The position numbers were made by a program, and so were the translations under genes. Positions 11,456-23,153 of a stretch of DNA of 64,000 bases are shown here, in pieces; the first letter of the stretch is position 1, and each line of letters starts with the position of its first letter. The stretch covers positions 20,298,928 through 20,362,927 of the forward strand of contig NC_080711.1 in the NCBI RefSeq assembly GCF_019097595.1, written 5' to 3'. The DNA is from Hemibagrus wyckioides (Eukaryota > Chordata > Actinopteri > Siluriformes > Bagridae). The notes beneath the pieces were generated by a model. It was given only the letters and a program-made list of their open reading frames with translations. It was not told the origin of the DNA and searched no databases.

Positions 11456-11758
11456 GTTCACTGTTTCAGGATCCTGCTGTCTGTAGATTTACTCAGAGGA
11501 ATCAGTGTTATGTAGCTGTGGGACAACATCTGCAACTGCAAATGCCCTGGGAGGATGGGTTTTGACCTAAATTCCACTAGTTTAATTTTTAGATATAGAA
11601 AAACCCAAAGTTCCCCACCAACACCACCTCTCACAAGATGGCAGTAACTATGATACTAACCAGTGTAGAGAGGAACGACTCTGGAACATACACTTTACAC
11701 ATCTTTGATGTAGATGGGAGAAATAAAGGGATTTACAATCTCCAGGTGAACATTGAAG
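11456..11758 (+). pseudogene. Unit 2 V exon, frameshifted
   Basis: Good acceptor (cttcctctgcag) and donor (gtagg), but an extra T near 11561 and a deletion of about 19 bases near 11644 relative to the other V exons disrupt the domain; 303 nt instead of 318-321. Confidence 0.8.
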
Positions 11759-11989
11759 GTAGGACCACACAACCTCTAATCACATCACACAGCACACTAC
11801 AATTTAATTTAAAAATATATAAAATATAAACATTCATCTACACCATAGTCTTTTTAAGATTTCCTTTTATATTTTATTTTTTTATTCATGCAAATGAGGC
11901 CCCATCTAATTAAAAATACAAACGTATGCATTTTTGGTTTGATAATGTGTTTATTGATTCATTCTGACATGTTTATCTCTAATCTACAG

Positions 11990-12226
11990 CCAGGGTGTCC
12001 TCAGTGAAATTGTCCTACAGCTGCTTGTTTCTTAAGGTCAGGAAAGTGTACTGTTCTGCTGATGGAGACAACCTCCACTTCAACTGGACTTCTGGATCAA
12101 TCACTCGATTGGACGAAGACAACAGAACTCTCGTACTGGATAAAAAGCATAATGAAAACGTTACCTGCCATGTCGACAATCATATCAGTCGTGACCACAA
12201 TTCCATCGAACTCCTGAAATGTACTG
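11990..12226 (+). CDS. Unit 2 C2b exon (intact)
   Basis: 237 nt, phase 1-1, nearly identical to 2020-2256 with a handful of changes including an S to N before WTSG. Open, with good splice sites, but in a gene that is otherwise broken. Confidence 0.75.
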
Positions 12227-12392
12227 GTGAGTTTTTTTTTTAATAATAAATTCATTAACAGTTACAGTAACGATAAGGCATTACTGGCAGCATTATCACT
12301 TGGGAACATTGTTGTCAATTTCATGGCCTGAATTTCTCTTCACATATGTACACAATAAATTACTGAAATCATTTTGTCTGTTCTTCTTGGAG

Positions 12393-12494
12393 ATCTCATT
12401 CTGCTTATCCTGAGCTCGGTTTGTGGGATTCTCATGGTACTAGTTGTCTTAGCGTTCTGTGTCTACAAGAAGAGACAAGGTCTAAGGAGAAAAG
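12393..12494 (+). CDS. Unit 2 transmembrane exon (intact)
   Basis: 102 nt, almost identical to the unit 1 exon at 2423, including the weak ttggag acceptor. Hydrophobic span followed by YKKRQGLRRK. Confidence 0.75.
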
Positions 12495-12659
12495 GTCAGA
12501 AGGCATCTACACAGAGTTGGCTCAAAAACGTGTGAAATTCGTTGCCTGACACTCACAAACATTCAACCGTTAAAGTCACTTTTTTAAAATCATATTTTAG
12601 GATTTTTGTACTTTCTGAAATTTAATTCAGCCCATCTGACAAACAACAAGTTACTCATA

Positions 12660-13907
12660 CACTATATTGCCAAAAGTATTCGCTCACCTGCCTTGACTCG
12701 CATATGAACTTAAGCGACATCCCATTCCTAATCCATAGGGTTCAATATGACGTCGGTCCACCCTTTGCAGCTATAACAGCTTCAACTCTTCTGGGAAGGC
12801 TGTCCACAAGGTTTAGGAGTGTGTTTATGGGAATTTTTGACCATTCTTCCAGAAGCACATTTGTGAGGTCAGGCACTGATGTTGGACGAGAAGGCCTGGC
12901 TCTCAGTCTCCGCTCTAATTCATCCCAAAGGTGTTCTATCGGGTTGAGGTCAGGACTCTGTGCAGGCCAATCAAGTTCATCCACACCAGACTCTGTCATC
13001 CATGTCTTTATGGACCTTGCTTTGTGCACTGGTGCACAGTCATGTTGGAAGAGGAAGGGGCCAGCTCCAAACTGTTCCCACAAAGTTGGGAGCATGGAAT
13101 TGTCCAAAATGTCTTGGTATGCTGAAGCATTCCGAGTTCCTTTCACTGGAACTAAGGGGCCAAGCCCAGCTCCTGAAAAACAACCCCACACCATAATCCC
13201 CCCTCCACCAAACTTTACACTTGGCACAATGCAGTCAGACAAGTACCGTTCTCCTGGCAACCGCCAAACCCAGACTCGTCCATCAGATTGCCAGATGGAG
13301 AAACGCGATTCGTCACTCCAGAGAACGCGTCTCCACTGCTCTAGAGTCCAGTGGCGGCGTGCTTTACACCACTGCATCCGACGCTTTGCATTGCACTTGG
13401 TGATGTATGGCTTGGATGCAGCTGCTCGGCCATGGAAACCCATTCCATGAAGCTCTCTACGCACTGTTCTTGAGCTAATCTGAAGGCCACATGAAGTTTG
13501 GAGGTCTGTAGCGATTGACTCTGCAGAAAGTTGGCGACCGCTTCGCACTATGCGCCTCAGCATCCGCTGACCCTGCTCCGTCAGTTTACGTGGCCTACCA
13601 CTTCGTGGCTGAGTTGCTGTCGTTCCCAAACACTTCCACGTTCTTATAATACAGCTGACAGTTGACTGTGGAATATTTAGGAGCGAGGAAATTTCACGAC
13701 TGGATTTGTTGCACAGGTGGCATCCTATCACAGTTCCACGCTGGAATTCACTGAGCTCCTGAGAGCGACCCATTCTTTCACAAATGTTTGTAAAAACAGT
13801 CTGCATGCCTAGGTGCTTGATTTTATACACCTGTGGCCATGGAAGTGGTTGGAACACCTGATTCTGATTATTTGGATGGGTGAGCGAATACTTTTGGCAA
13901 TATAGTG
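12660..13907 (-). mobile_element. Tc1 transposon copy 1 (1248 bp, complete)
   Basis: Bounded by inverted repeats beginning CACTATATTGCCAAAAGTAT, with TA duplications at 12658 and 13908. The three complete copies in the window are all exactly 1248 bp. It sits in the TM to tail-1 intron of unit 2. Confidence 0.92.
12742..13773 (-). CDS. Tc1-family transposase, intact (copy 1)
   Basis: Cut-and-paste transposase of the Tc1/mariner superfamily, 343 residues from the ATG at [10 protein letters not shown]. The frame is open further upstream but only from non-ATG or less typical starts. The N-terminal half has the paired helix-turn-helix DNA-binding region ([17 protein letters not shown]) and a GRPRK hook. 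The catalytic triad is visible: D in LWSDESRF, D in [10 protein letters not shown] in [11 protein letters not shown], with 34 residues between the last two (DD34E). No stop or frameshift, so it could encode active protein. Confidence 0.9.
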   Translation of the reverse strand: MGRSQELSEFQRGTVIGCHLCNKSSREISSLLNIPQSTVSCIIRTWKCLGTTATQPRSGRPRKLTEQGQRMLRRIVRSGRQLSAESIATDLQTSCGLQISSRTVRRELHGMGFHGRAAASKPYITKCNAKRRMQWCKARRHWTLEQWRRVLWSDESRFSIWQSDGRVWVWRLPGERYLSDCIVPSVKFGGGGIMVWGCFSGAGLGPLVPVKGTRNASAYQDILDNSMLPTLWEQFGAGPFLFQHDCAPVHKARSIKTWMTESGVDELDWPAQSPDLNPIEHLWDELERRLRARPSRPTSVPDLTNVLLEEWSKIPINTLLNLVDSLPRRVEAVIAAKGGPTSY

Positions 13908-13999
13908 TATAAGATCACATATTTATTTTTTTGTGCTTGCGCTTGATCTGTATCTGTATGATCTTGTATAAATTGTACTTTATGATGATTTTATAACAA

Positions 14000-14150
14000 C
14001 CAATCATGTGTCAGGTGTAGAGGATAATAAAGCAGACAGTGAGTGTATTTCTGAATCTTTTGTGATCTTCTGTAGCATTATGTAGTTTAATAGATGTGTG
14101 TTTTGTTGACAGCCTCTTCTCAGGATGACAAGGAGCTTGTGTATGCAGAA
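14000..14150 (+). pseudogene. Unit 2 tail-1 and tail-2 exons, damaged
   Basis: Tail-1 (14000-14038) keeps its 39-nt body but the acceptor AG is AC. Tail-2 starts at 14113 and runs to GTGTATGCAGAA, where a deletion joins it to intron sequence with an immediate TAA, cutting the LVYAEV motif. Confidence 0.7.
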
Positions 14151-14890
14151 TAATGCTGTTTATTGTTGTGCTCTTAGTTATTAGTGCCAGTCAGTTAACC
14201 TTGTCTGGTAAGATCTTTTACATTTTAGCTAATAGTTGTTCTCCAAATCTGAGCCATGGAGTCTGAATAATCTGCAGATTATTTAGGAATTTATTTAGAC
14301 AAAAGTGTAATAGAAGATAGAATCAAGCGTGACTTCACTCCCAGCAATGTGGATTAATTTGAATGTGTGCTTCCTTTGACTGCATTCTACACCATTTTTA
14401 ACTTAGGCAGACTCTCATTTCAGTGACTGTATTTACACACACACACAATTTTGTGCTGCTCAGCTCTGACATATTTAACATATGTAAACTTGCAGTAATA
14501 AGACCTCACCTCCTCTCCACCCACAGCTAATGCTCAACCATGCCCCCCCACCCCCTGATGCCATACTCTCGTATGTGAAAATCCCAGGAGATCAACAGTT
14601 TTTGAAACAGTCATGAAATCTCACCTGGAACCAAAATCATGCCATAGTCAAAGTCACTGAAATGATTTTGCTGCAATCAAAGTCACTAATGGAAGCTCTT
14701 TACCCATTTTTTTTTACATGACTTGCATGCCTGGTACTGCTGCTATTTGATTAGATAATTGTATAATTGATCAGGAGTTATAGTTATGAAATCTACCATT
14801 TTATAAGTTAAAAGTTTGCTTAATACTGTGTACATGAATAAATTTAATTTCATCTGTGATTTCTCTGTGTGGTGTTGTCTTGTGGTTCAG
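14151..14890 (+). other. Unit 2 last intron
   Basis: Intron sequence parallel to 28975-29748. It includes a stretch near 14530-14790 (from the run of C to GAAGCTCTTTACCC) not found in unit 1. No exon recognised. Confidence 0.5.
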
Positions 14891-15066
14891 CCCCAGTGCA
14901 GTACGAGGGTGTGGAGTACGGCACAGTGGTCACTTCCAACCAGAAGAAGAAAGAGGACGAGGTGCAGTACGGAGAGCTGGTATTTAACACTCCTGTACAA
15001 AAGAAGAGCAAAGTGTCCAAAGTACAGGAAGAGTGTGTGTACTCAGGGGTCCAGCACAGTCAGTGA
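14891..15066 (+). CDS. Unit 2 terminal ITIM exon (intact)
   Basis: Same structure as 3433-3608, TGA at 15064, with VQYEGV, VEYGTV, VQYGEL and CVYSGV. It differs from unit 1 at one residue (Val for Ala after NTP), although the rest of unit 2 is broken. Confidence 0.7.
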
Positions 15067-15361
15067 GTGTCACAATCTCAGCCTTTGTACAGAGCTTTGT
15101 TTCTCTGATCATCCTGGTAGAGGAAGTTGATGACATTCCACCCATACAAACTAAACTCCACTTACAGTGAAACTATTTCAGTATCTGGTTATCCAATTGC
15201 TGATTTTTTCAGGCTGAACAGCAGAACAATGGTTTGTCCGTCTTGCTTTCTAGAACTCAGGTAACTGTTTGTGTGGAGTTTTACATGTGCTCACTGCATC
15301 CATGTGGTTTCCTCTGACCTCCCAAAACATGTCAGTTGGTGTATTGGCTATGCAAAATTTC

Positions 15362-15398
<37 letters not shown>

Positions 15399-16201
15399 AT
15401 GTGTGAGATGCATTGAGGAGGATTGTTATAGACTCTGCATATAGACTATAGATGTTTATACACTAAACAGTGTTTATAGTTAGTTATTTATTTTAATCAA
15501 AAACACCCATCACTGATTCTGTACTCACAGCACAAAAAGGTATCTTAACAAATATCTTCATTCTTGTTTAGAAATAAAGGCTTATATATATGTTTTGCTT
15601 AATTTTTTTCTTGTTTTCAAGCTTGTGCCACCACCATGGTCCTTAATCATAAGTAAGGCCTTTGGGATTAAAAATTGTTTAATGATTGTAGAGAAAATAA
15701 AAAGGAAGTTTCTTGTAGTTTTAACTGTTAACCCACAAAGCTGCAGCTTCATAAGCAGATCACACACTATTTGAGTTGAGCAATTTTTTTTCAAACCGAC
15801 ATTTCTGCTTCTCTATTTAACAAAAGAGCTGCACATAATAAGTGTCCATATTTTATTTAAAAAAACACAGTTAGGTGAGTAAAATAAATGATCAAAATGT
15901 CTAATTTTGTTCAGCTTTAAATAGACTTTCATTTTATATGATGGTTAAAACTTTCAGTGGTGTTGATTTTAAATGTCTGTGGCTTGTATTTTGTCAGGAT
16001 TTATTGGGACAGTTCCTTTCCAGACCTCTAGGGGTCCTGACAAGTGGTTTATTTATTATTGTTAATCCTATGTTGGTGGTGCCACGCCCTTTCCTCATGT
16101 GTTTTCTCGATTTCTCATGGGTCCCTTGTTTTCCTTTGATGTGCTGCTTTATATATGTTTGTCCTTCTGTCGTGGTCAGTGTCAGTCATTATGTTTATAT
16201 A
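15067..16201 (+). other. 3' UTR of unit 2 and spacer
   Basis: (GT)n at about 15364-15398, AATAAA at 15573, then the conserved spacer block, interrupted at TA 16200 by Tc1 copy 2. No coding exon. Confidence 0.6.
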
Positions 16202-17449
16202 CACTATATTGCCAAAAGTATTCGCTCACCCATCCAAATAAACAGAATCAGGTGTTCCAATCACTTCCATGGCCACAGGTGTATAAAATCAAGCACCTAG
16301 GCATGCAGACTGTTTTTACAAACATTTGTGAAAGAACGGGTCGCTCTCAGGAGCTCAGTGAATTCCAGCGTGGAACTGTGATAGGATGCCACCTGTGCAA
16401 CAAATCCAGTCGTGAAATTTCCTCGATCCTAAATATTCCACAGTCAACTGTCAGCTGTATTATAAGAACGTGGAAGTGTTTGGGAACGACAGCAACTCAG
16501 CCACGAAGTGGTAGGCCACGTAAACTGACGGAGCGGGGTCAGCAGATGCTGAGGCGCATAGTGCGAAGAGGTCGCCAACTTTCTGCAGAGTCAATCGCTA
16601 CAGACCTCCAAACTTCATGTGGCCTTCAGATTAGCTCAAGAACAGTGCGCAGAGAGCTTCATGGAATGGGTTTCCATGGCCGAGCAGCTGCATCCAAGCC
16701 ATACATCACCAAGTGCAATGCAAAGCGTCGGATGCAGTGGTGTAAAGCACGCCGCCACTGGACTCTAGAGCAGTGGAGACACGTTCTCTGGAGTGACGAA
16801 TCGCGCTTCTCCATCTGGCAATCTCATGGACGAGTCTGGGTTTGGCGGTTGCCAGGAGAACGGTACTTGTATGACTGCATTGTGCCAAGTGTAAAGTTTG
16901 GTGGAGGGGGGATTATGGTGTGGGGTTGTTTTTCAGGAGCTGGACTTGGTCCCTTAGTTCCAGTGAAAGGAACTCGGAATGCTTCAGCATACCAAGACAT
17001 TTTGGACAATTCCATGCTCCCAACTTTGTGGGAACAGTTTGGAGCTAGCCCCTTCCTCTTCCAACATGACTGTGCACCAGTGCACAAAGCAAGGTCCATA
17101 AAGACATGGATGACAGAGTCTGGTGTGGATGAACTTGACTGGCCTGCACAGAGTCCTGACCTCAACCTGATAGAACACCTTTGGGATGAATTAGAGCGGA
17201 GACTGAGAGCCAGGCCTTCTCGTCCAACATCAGTGTGTGACCTCACAAATGCGCTTCTGGAAGAATGGTCAAAAATTCCCATAAACACACTCCTAAACCT
17301 TGTGGACAGCCTTCCCAGAAGAGTTGAAGCTGTTATAGCTGCAAAGGGTGGACCGATGTCATATTGAACCCTATGGATTAGGAATGGGATGTCACTTAAG
17401 TTCATATGCGAGTCAAGGCAGGTGAGTGAATACTTTTGGCAACATAGTG
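16202..17449 (+). mobile_element. Tc1 transposon copy 2 (1248 bp, complete)
   Basis: Same family as 12660, opposite orientation, flanked by TA. The empty site is visible at 30750 and 52890 (TTTATATATGTGTGGACG), so the insertion came after duplication of the spacer. Confidence 0.92.
16303..17367 (+). CDS. Tc1-family transposase (copy 2), usual start lost
   Basis: Full DD34E transposase frame without internal stops. The codon matching the copy 1 start (MGRSQ) is ACG here (16336), so translation would need the upstream in-frame ATG at 16303 ([16 protein letters not shown]) or a fortuitous one. Catalytic motifs [15 protein letters not shown] and [11 protein letters not shown] are present; the Pro before Ile in the last motif is changed to Leu. 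Confidence 0.8.
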   Translation: MQTVFTNICERTGRSQELSEFQRGTVIGCHLCNKSSREISSILNIPQSTVSCIIRTWKCLGTTATQPRSGRPRKLTERGQQMLRRIVRRGRQLSAESIATDLQTSCGLQISSRTVRRELHGMGFHGRAAASKPYITKCNAKRRMQWCKARRHWTLEQWRHVLWSDESRFSIWQSHGRVWVWRLPGERYLYDCIVPSVKFGGGGIMVWGCFSGAGLGPLVPVKGTRNASAYQDILDNSMLPTLWEQFGASPFLFQHDCAPVHKARSIKTWMTESGVDELDWPAQSPDLNLIEHLWDELERRLRARPSRPTSVCDLTNALLEEWSKIPINTLLNLVDSLPRRVEAVIAAKGGPMSY

Positions 17450-17624
17450 TATGTGTGGACGTAACGGTGTGTGTGTGCTGTAAGGCCAGATGCTTTTATG
17501 TTATGTTATGGTACATTTAATGTAGTTGTATTTTGTTTTGTTAAATAAAAGCAATGCTTTTAAAAAACGTTCATTTATTATTTTTATTTTTATTTTTATA
17601 ATAATAATAATAATAATAATAATA

Positions 17625-17660
<36 letters not shown>

Positions 17661-18345
17661 GGAATGGAATTTTGATTTATTCCTACTTTCAGGTCCTATT
17701 AAATTAATATATCTGAAATAAACAAGGATTTCAGGATTAAATGGATGTGTAGTACTAATAAACAAAGGCGGATATAAATGCAGATTCTATTTATTATAAT
17801 GTGCAAACAGAACTTAATATGTGAACCAGGATAACTAAGCAAAACACTAGGACTGTCACTGACTTAAACGATACAAACATGAGGACAAGGATGAGGCACA
17901 TGGTAGCATCAGTAGCAAGACCAAGACACAATGAGAAAACATGCACTTAAATGATTTGGAACTAAAGGAATGATCCAACAAAGGTGAGCATGATCATGGG
18001 GGAAATGGAAAACACAATAATGATGAGACAACAAAGATGTGGAACTATGACGTTGCCTAAAAAAAGGACCAGGCTGTTGTGAGAGGTTTATTGACCATGT
18101 ATGACCATGTAAGTATGAGCGTGAAAAATATTTACTCAGACAAGACGACCAAACCACAGTGGTGCTCTACCACTTCCAAGTTTCTTGCTTAAACGTCAAG
18201 TGGCCTAGATGATGCACGGAACTTCCTCTGTTTCTCAGTAAAGTGTTATTAGTGCTGTGAAAGAGCTTCATCTTGCTTTTGTAGTTGTTCATCACTCAGT
18301 ACCAAGAACTATCAAGTACAGAGAGAGGACGGTTCTCTGGGCGAA
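17450..18345 (+). other. Spacer and promoter region of unit 3
   Basis: AAT/ATT microsatellite at 17599-17660, then the conserved pre-leader block. ETS-like ACTTCCTC at 18221. No exon. Confidence 0.65.
18221..18228 (+). promoter_or_regulatory. ETS/PU.1-like site upstream of unit 3 leader
   Basis: ACTTCCTC 125 bases before the leader ATG, in the same conserved context as at 5297. Confidence 0.4.
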
Positions 18346-18400
18346 ATGAGAATACAGGTCATTTTTGGAGTCCTGTTGATTTACACCCAAGTTGCCATGG
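18346..18400 (+). CDS. Unit 3 leader exon
   Basis: 55 nt, same signal peptide as unit 2 (MRIQVIFGVLLIYTQVAMG), good donor GTAGGT. Confidence 0.7.
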
Positions 18401-18826
18401 GTAGGTTTTATAGGTTTTATTATCTAATAATGCATGGTTCTTTTACTTACTGTGCAGTTGTACAATTTTAGCTTCATGTTCTTTTAGTGAATACTTCCTG
18501 TACATCAAAAGTAATGTTCTTCATCAATAAAATTATTATTTAGTAAAAAAAAAAAAATCCTAAGAAATTGAAGTCTAACATATTTTAATATGTAATTATT
18601 CTGATCCTACGTCTTTACCCTGTGCAGGTTTTTCTTTTCCATCATCAGTGTTAACACGTAGCTTTAAAGGACTCTAAAACAAATGCAGTTTTCATAGTGC
18701 AGCTTAGGGATTGGCGATCTGACAAAAAATATTTAACCACAGTACTTAAAATCAATATGCTACTACAATATGATTCTACGATATCTGATCTTTTGGGGAT
18801 TATTTTATATTTCCGTTGACTTACAG

Positions 18827-21545
18827 GGCGCTGGTGGAAATTCGGCTACTGTTGGTCGAAGAAGTAGAGGAGGAAGGAGAGTGCGTAGATAGAGAGAGAA
18901 GAGGAAAGGTAAGAGTGTAGGACTGAGAATAGGAACTGTGAATATTAGTACTATGACAGGGAAAGGTAGAGAGCTGGCTGATATGATGGAGAAAAGGAAG
19001 GTGGATATACGGTGTGTACAGGAGACCAGGTGGAAGGGTAGCAAGGCTCGTAGTATAGTAGCAGGATTCAAGCTGTTTTATTATGGTGCGGATAGTAAGA
19101 GAAATGGGGTAGGTGTGGTCCTGAAGGAGGAGTTTGTGAGGAATGTTCTGGAGGTGAAGAAAGTGTCAGACAGGGTGATGAGTCTGAGGTTAGAGGTTGA
19201 AGGGATGATGTTGAATGTTGTTAGTGGTTATGCCCCACAGGTAGGTTGTGAGTTAGAGGAGAAAGAGAGATTCTGGAGTGAATGAGATGAGGTGATAGAG
19301 AGTATTCCAACAGGTGAGAGAGTGGTGATAGAAGCAGATTTTAATGGACATGTTGGTGAGGGGAACACAGGTGATGAGGAGGTGATGGGCAAGTTTGGAG
19401 TTAAGGAAAGGAACCTTGAAGGACAGATGGTAGTGGACTTTGCTAAGAGGATGGACATGGCTGTGGTTAACACTTATTTTCAGAAGAGGGAGGAGCATAG
19501 AGTGACTTACAAGAGTGGAGGTAGGAGCACACAGGTAGACTACATCCTATGTAGAAGTGGCAATCTGAAAGAGATTAGTGACTGTAAAGTGGTAGTGGGA
19601 GAGAGTGTAGCCAGACAGCATAGAATGGTGGTGTGTAGGATGACTTTGACGTGCTGGGTGTGTCATCTGGAAGGAGGAAAGAAGATAAGGAGACTTGGTG
19701 GTGGAATGAGGAAGTTCAGGATAGTATTCAAAGGAAGAGGTTAGCCAAGAAGAAGTGGGACACGGACAGGACTGAAGAGAATAGACAGGAATACAAGGAG
19801 TTACAGCGCAGAGTGAAGAGGGAGGTGTCTAAAGCCAAGCAGAAGGCGTATGATGAGTTGTACACTAGGTTAGACAATAGAGAAGGAGAGAAGGACTTGT
19901 ACAGGTTAGCTAGGCAGAGGGATCAAGATGGGAAGGATTTGCGGCAAGTTAGAGTTATTAAGGATAGAGATGGAAAGGTGCTCACAAGTGAGGAGAGTGT
20001 ACAGAGGAGATGGAAGGAGTACTTTGAAGAGCTGATGAATGAGGAATATGAGAGGGAAAAAAGAGTAGATGGGGTGAACTCTGGAACAGAAAGTAGATAA
20101 GATTAGAAAGGATGAAGTCAGGAAGGCTTTGAAGAGGACGAAAACTGGAAAAGGCAGTTGGTCCTGACGACATCCCGGTGGAGGTCTGGAAGTGTCTAGG
20201 AGAGGTGGCAGTGGAATTTTTAACTAGTCTGTTTAACAGGGTTTTAGAGAGTGAGAAGATGCCTGAGGAATGGAGAAGAAGTATATTAGTGCTGATCTTT
20301 AAGAATAAGGGTGATATGCAGAGTTGCAGCAACTATAGGGGGATAAAGTTGATGAGCCATACAATGTAGCTATGGAAAAGAGCAGTGCAAGCTAGGTTAA
20401 GGAAGGTAGTGGAAATTTGTGAGCGGCAGTTTGGCTTCATGCCCAGAAAGAGCACAACAGATTAAATTTTTGCTCTGAGAATGTTGATGGAGAAGTATAG
20501 GGATGGTCAGAGAGAGTTGCACTGTGTGTTTGTAGACTTGGAGAAAGCATATGACAGGGTGCCAAGAGACGAGCTGTGGTACTGTATGAGAAAGTCAGGA
20601 GTAACAGAGAAGTATGTCAGAGTGGTGCAGGACATGTATGAGAGGAGCAGGACAGTGGTGAGGTGTGCTGTAGGGCAGACAGAGGAGTTCAGAGTGGAGG
20701 TGGGACTGCATCAGGGATCGGCTCTGAGCCCCTTCCTGTTTGCTATGGTGACAGACCAGTTGTCAGAGGAGATCAGACAGGAGTCTCCTTGGACAATGAT
20801 GTTTGCAGATGACATTGTGATCTGTAGTGAGAGCAGGGAGAAGGTGGAGGAAAACCTGGAGAGGTGGAGGTTTGCACTGGATAGAAGAGGAATGAAAGTC
20901 AGTCGTAGTAAGACTGAGTACATGTGTGTGAATGACAGGGAGGGAAGTGGAACAGTAAGATTACAGGGTGAAGAGGTGAAGAAGGTACAGGAGTTTAAGT
21001 ACTTGGGGTCAACAGTCTAGAGTAATGGAGAATGTGGGAAAGAGGTAAAGAAACGAGTGCAGGCAGGTTGGAATGGGTGGAGAAAGGTGTCGGGAGTTCT
21101 GTGTGATAGAAAAATTTCAGCGAGAATCAAGGGGAAGGTGTACAGGACAGTGGTGAGACCAGCCATGCTGTATGGTTTAGAGACAGTATCACTGAGACAG
21201 AGACAGGAGTCAGAACTGGAGGTAGCAGAGCTGAAGATGTTGAGGTTCTCTTTGGGAGTGACAATGTTGGACAGGATTAGGAACAAGTACATCAGAGGGA
21301 CAGCTCATGTTGGACGTTTGGGGGACAAAGTTAGACAGATGTCCAGAGGAGGGAGAGTGAGTATATTGGTAGGAGAATGTTGGACATGGAGCTGCCAGGC
21401 AGGAGGCAAAGAGGAAGGCCAAAGAGGAGGTATATGGATGTAATAAATGAGGATATGAAGCTAGTGGGTGCAAGTGTTGAGGATGCTGAAGATAGGAATA
21501 GGTGGAGAGAGATGATTCGCTGTGGCGACCCCTGAAGGGAAAAGC
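18827..21545 (+). mobile_element. RTE-type LINE, near full length, inactive
   Basis: The + strand holds an endonuclease region (QETRWKG, ADFNGHVGEG, VDYILCRSG; about 18920-19640), a linker, and a reverse transcriptase (FVDLEKAYDRVPR, GLHQGSALSPFLF, FADDIVI; about 20170-21020), then the C-terminal part (to about 21443). The 3' end has CTGTGGCGACCCCTGAAGGG, typical of this group in fish. Stops (e.g. TGA at 19283, TAG at 21018) and frameshifts break it. Clade is inferred from domain order and wording of motifs. Confidence 0.8.
20481..21020 (+). pseudogene. RTE reverse transcriptase fragment
   Basis: 179-codon open segment with the palm motifs FVDLEKAYDRV and FADDIVICSE and the fingers/thumb text around GLHQGSALSP. 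Catalytic aspartates are retained, but the frame ends at TAG and upstream parts are in other frames. Confidence 0.75.
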
Positions 21546-21641
21546 CGAAAGAAGAAGTGTACATGGAAAAAGTCTTAGATCTTTGAGTTTAGCTCATGAA
21601 AAATGGGGGCAAAAACAAGTGTTGCATTTATAATTTTGTTC

Positions 21642-21683
<42 letters not shown>

Positions 21684-21686
<3 letters not shown>

Positions 21687-22928
21687 TATATTGCCAAAAG
21701 TATTCACTCACCTGCCTTGACTCGCATATGAAATTAAGTGACATCCCATTCCTAATCCATAGGGTTCAATATGATGTCGGTCCACCCTTTGCAGCTATAA
21801 CAGCTTCAACTCTTCTGGGAAGGCTGTCCACAAGGTTTAGGAGTGTGTTTATGGGAATTTTTGACCATTCTTCCAGAAGCGCATTTGTGAGGTCAGGCAC
21901 TGATGTTGGATGAGAAGGCCTGGCTCTCAGTCTCCACTCTAATTCATCCCAAAGGTGTTCTATCAGGTTGAGGTCAGGACTCTGTGCAGGCCAGTCAGGT
22001 TCATCCACACCTGACTCTGTCATCCATGTCTTTATGGACCTTGCTTTGTGCACTGGTGCACAGTCATGTTGGAAGAGGAAGGGGCCAGCTCCAAACTGTT
22101 CCCACAAAGTTGGGAGCATGGAATTGTCCAAAATGTCTTGGTATGCTGAAGCATTCAGAGTTCCTTTCACTGGAACTAAGGGGCCAAGCCCAGCTCCTGA
22201 AAAACAACCCCACACCATAATCCCCCCTCCACCAAACTTTACACTTGGCACAATGCAGTCAGACAAGTACCGTTCTCCTGGCAACCGCCAAACCCAGACT
22301 CGTCCATCAGATTGCCAGATGGAGAAACGCGATTCGTCACTCCAGAGAACGCGTCTCCACTGCTCTAGAGTCCAGTGGCGGCGTGCTTTACACCACTGCA
22401 TCCGACGCTTTGCATTGCACTTGGTGATGTATGGCTTGGATGCAGCTGCTCGGCCATGGAAACCCATTCCATGAAGCTCTCTGCGCACTGTTCTTGAGCT
22501 AATCTGAAGGCCACATGAAGTTTGGAGGTCTGTAGCGATTGACTCTGCAGAAAGTTGGAGACCTCTTCGCACTATGCGCCTCAGCATCCACTGACCCCGC
22601 TCCGTCAGTTTACGTGGCCTACCACTTCGTGGCTGAGTTGCTGTCGTTCCCAAACACTTCCACGTTCTTATAATACAGCTGACAGTTGACTGTGGAATAT
22701 TTAGGAGCGAGGAAATTTCACGACTGGATTTGTTGCACAGGTGGCATCCTATCACAGTTCCACGCTGGAATTCACTGAGCTCCTGAGAGCGACCCATTCT
22801 TTCACAAATGTTTGTAAAAACAGTCTGCATCCCTAGGTGCTTGATTTTATACACCTGTGGCCATGGAAGTGATTGGAACACCTGATTCTGATTATTTGGA
22901 TGGGTGAGCGAATACTTTTGGCAATATA

Positions 22929-22931
<3 letters not shown>
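21684..22931 (-). mobile_element. Tc1 transposon copy 3 (1248 bp, complete)
   Basis: Same family, minus strand, inserted inside a (TA)n tract (21644-21683 on one side, 22932 to about 22994 on the other), so its TA duplication merges with the repeat. Confidence 0.92.
21766..22797 (-). CDS. Tc1-family transposase, intact (copy 3)
   Basis: 343 residues from the ATG at [10 protein letters not shown], no stops. Helix-turn-helix [13 protein letters not shown], catalytic D in LWSDESRF, D in HDCAPVH and E in [11 protein letters not shown]. Differs from copy 1 at scattered residues (for example EPDW for ELDW). Potentially active. Confidence 0.88.
   Translation of the reverse strand: MGRSQELSEFQRGTVIGCHLCNKSSREISSLLNIPQSTVSCIIRTWKCLGTTATQPRSGRPRKLTERGQWMLRRIVRRGLQLSAESIATDLQTSCGLQISSRTVRRELHGMGFHGRAAASKPYITKCNAKRRMQWCKARRHWTLEQWRRVLWSDESRFSIWQSDGRVWVWRLPGERYLSDCIVPSVKFGGGGIMVWGCFSGAGLGPLVPVKGTLNASAYQDILDNSMLPTLWEQFGAGPFLFQHDCAPVHKARSIKTWMTESGVDEPDWPAQSPDLNLIEHLWDELEWRLRARPSHPTSVPDLTNALLEEWSKIPINTLLNLVDSLPRRVEAVIAAKGGPTSY

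Positions 22932-22995
<64 letters not shown>
22932..22995. repeat. (TA)n microsatellite next to Tc1 copy 3
   Basis: Continuous TA dinucleotides, read directly; they flank the insertion on both sides. Confidence 0.9.
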
Positions 22996-22996
<1 letters not shown>

Positions 22997-23153
22997 TAAT
23001 GCTTAACCTATGCAGCCTTATCTTTTCCATCATCAGTGTTAACATGTAGCTTTAAAGAAGTCTAAAGCAATCTGATAAAATTCAAAAATATCTAATCACA
23101 ATACTTAAGACAATATGCTACTTCAATATGATTCTACAACATTCTGTATGTAT

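Larger units (their letters stand above)
5424..15066 (+). pseudogene. Unit 2: decayed CD2/SLAM-like receptor gene
   Basis: Pieces in order: leader 5424-5478, C2 6297-6539, V 11456-11758, C2b 11990-12226, TM 12393-12494, tail-1 14000-14038, tail-2 14113 to about 14150, terminal tail 14891-15066. Breaks: the C2 donor GTGAGT is replaced by GGTCTT; the V exon has one inserted T after GATGGG and a deletion of about 19 bases after AGATGGCAG; the acceptor of tail-1 is AAC instead of CAG; tail-2 is truncated by a deletion that brings in TAA. A Tc1 copy (12660-13907) sits between TM and tail-1. No complete reading frame can be assembled, although leader, C2b, TM and terminal exon are intact. Confidence 0.8.

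Noticed and set aside
12704..13450. 248-codon frame on the + strand over Tc1 copy 1 (similar ones over copies 2, 3 and 4)
   Set aside because: It is the antisense shadow of the transposase gene and recurs only because the element does.
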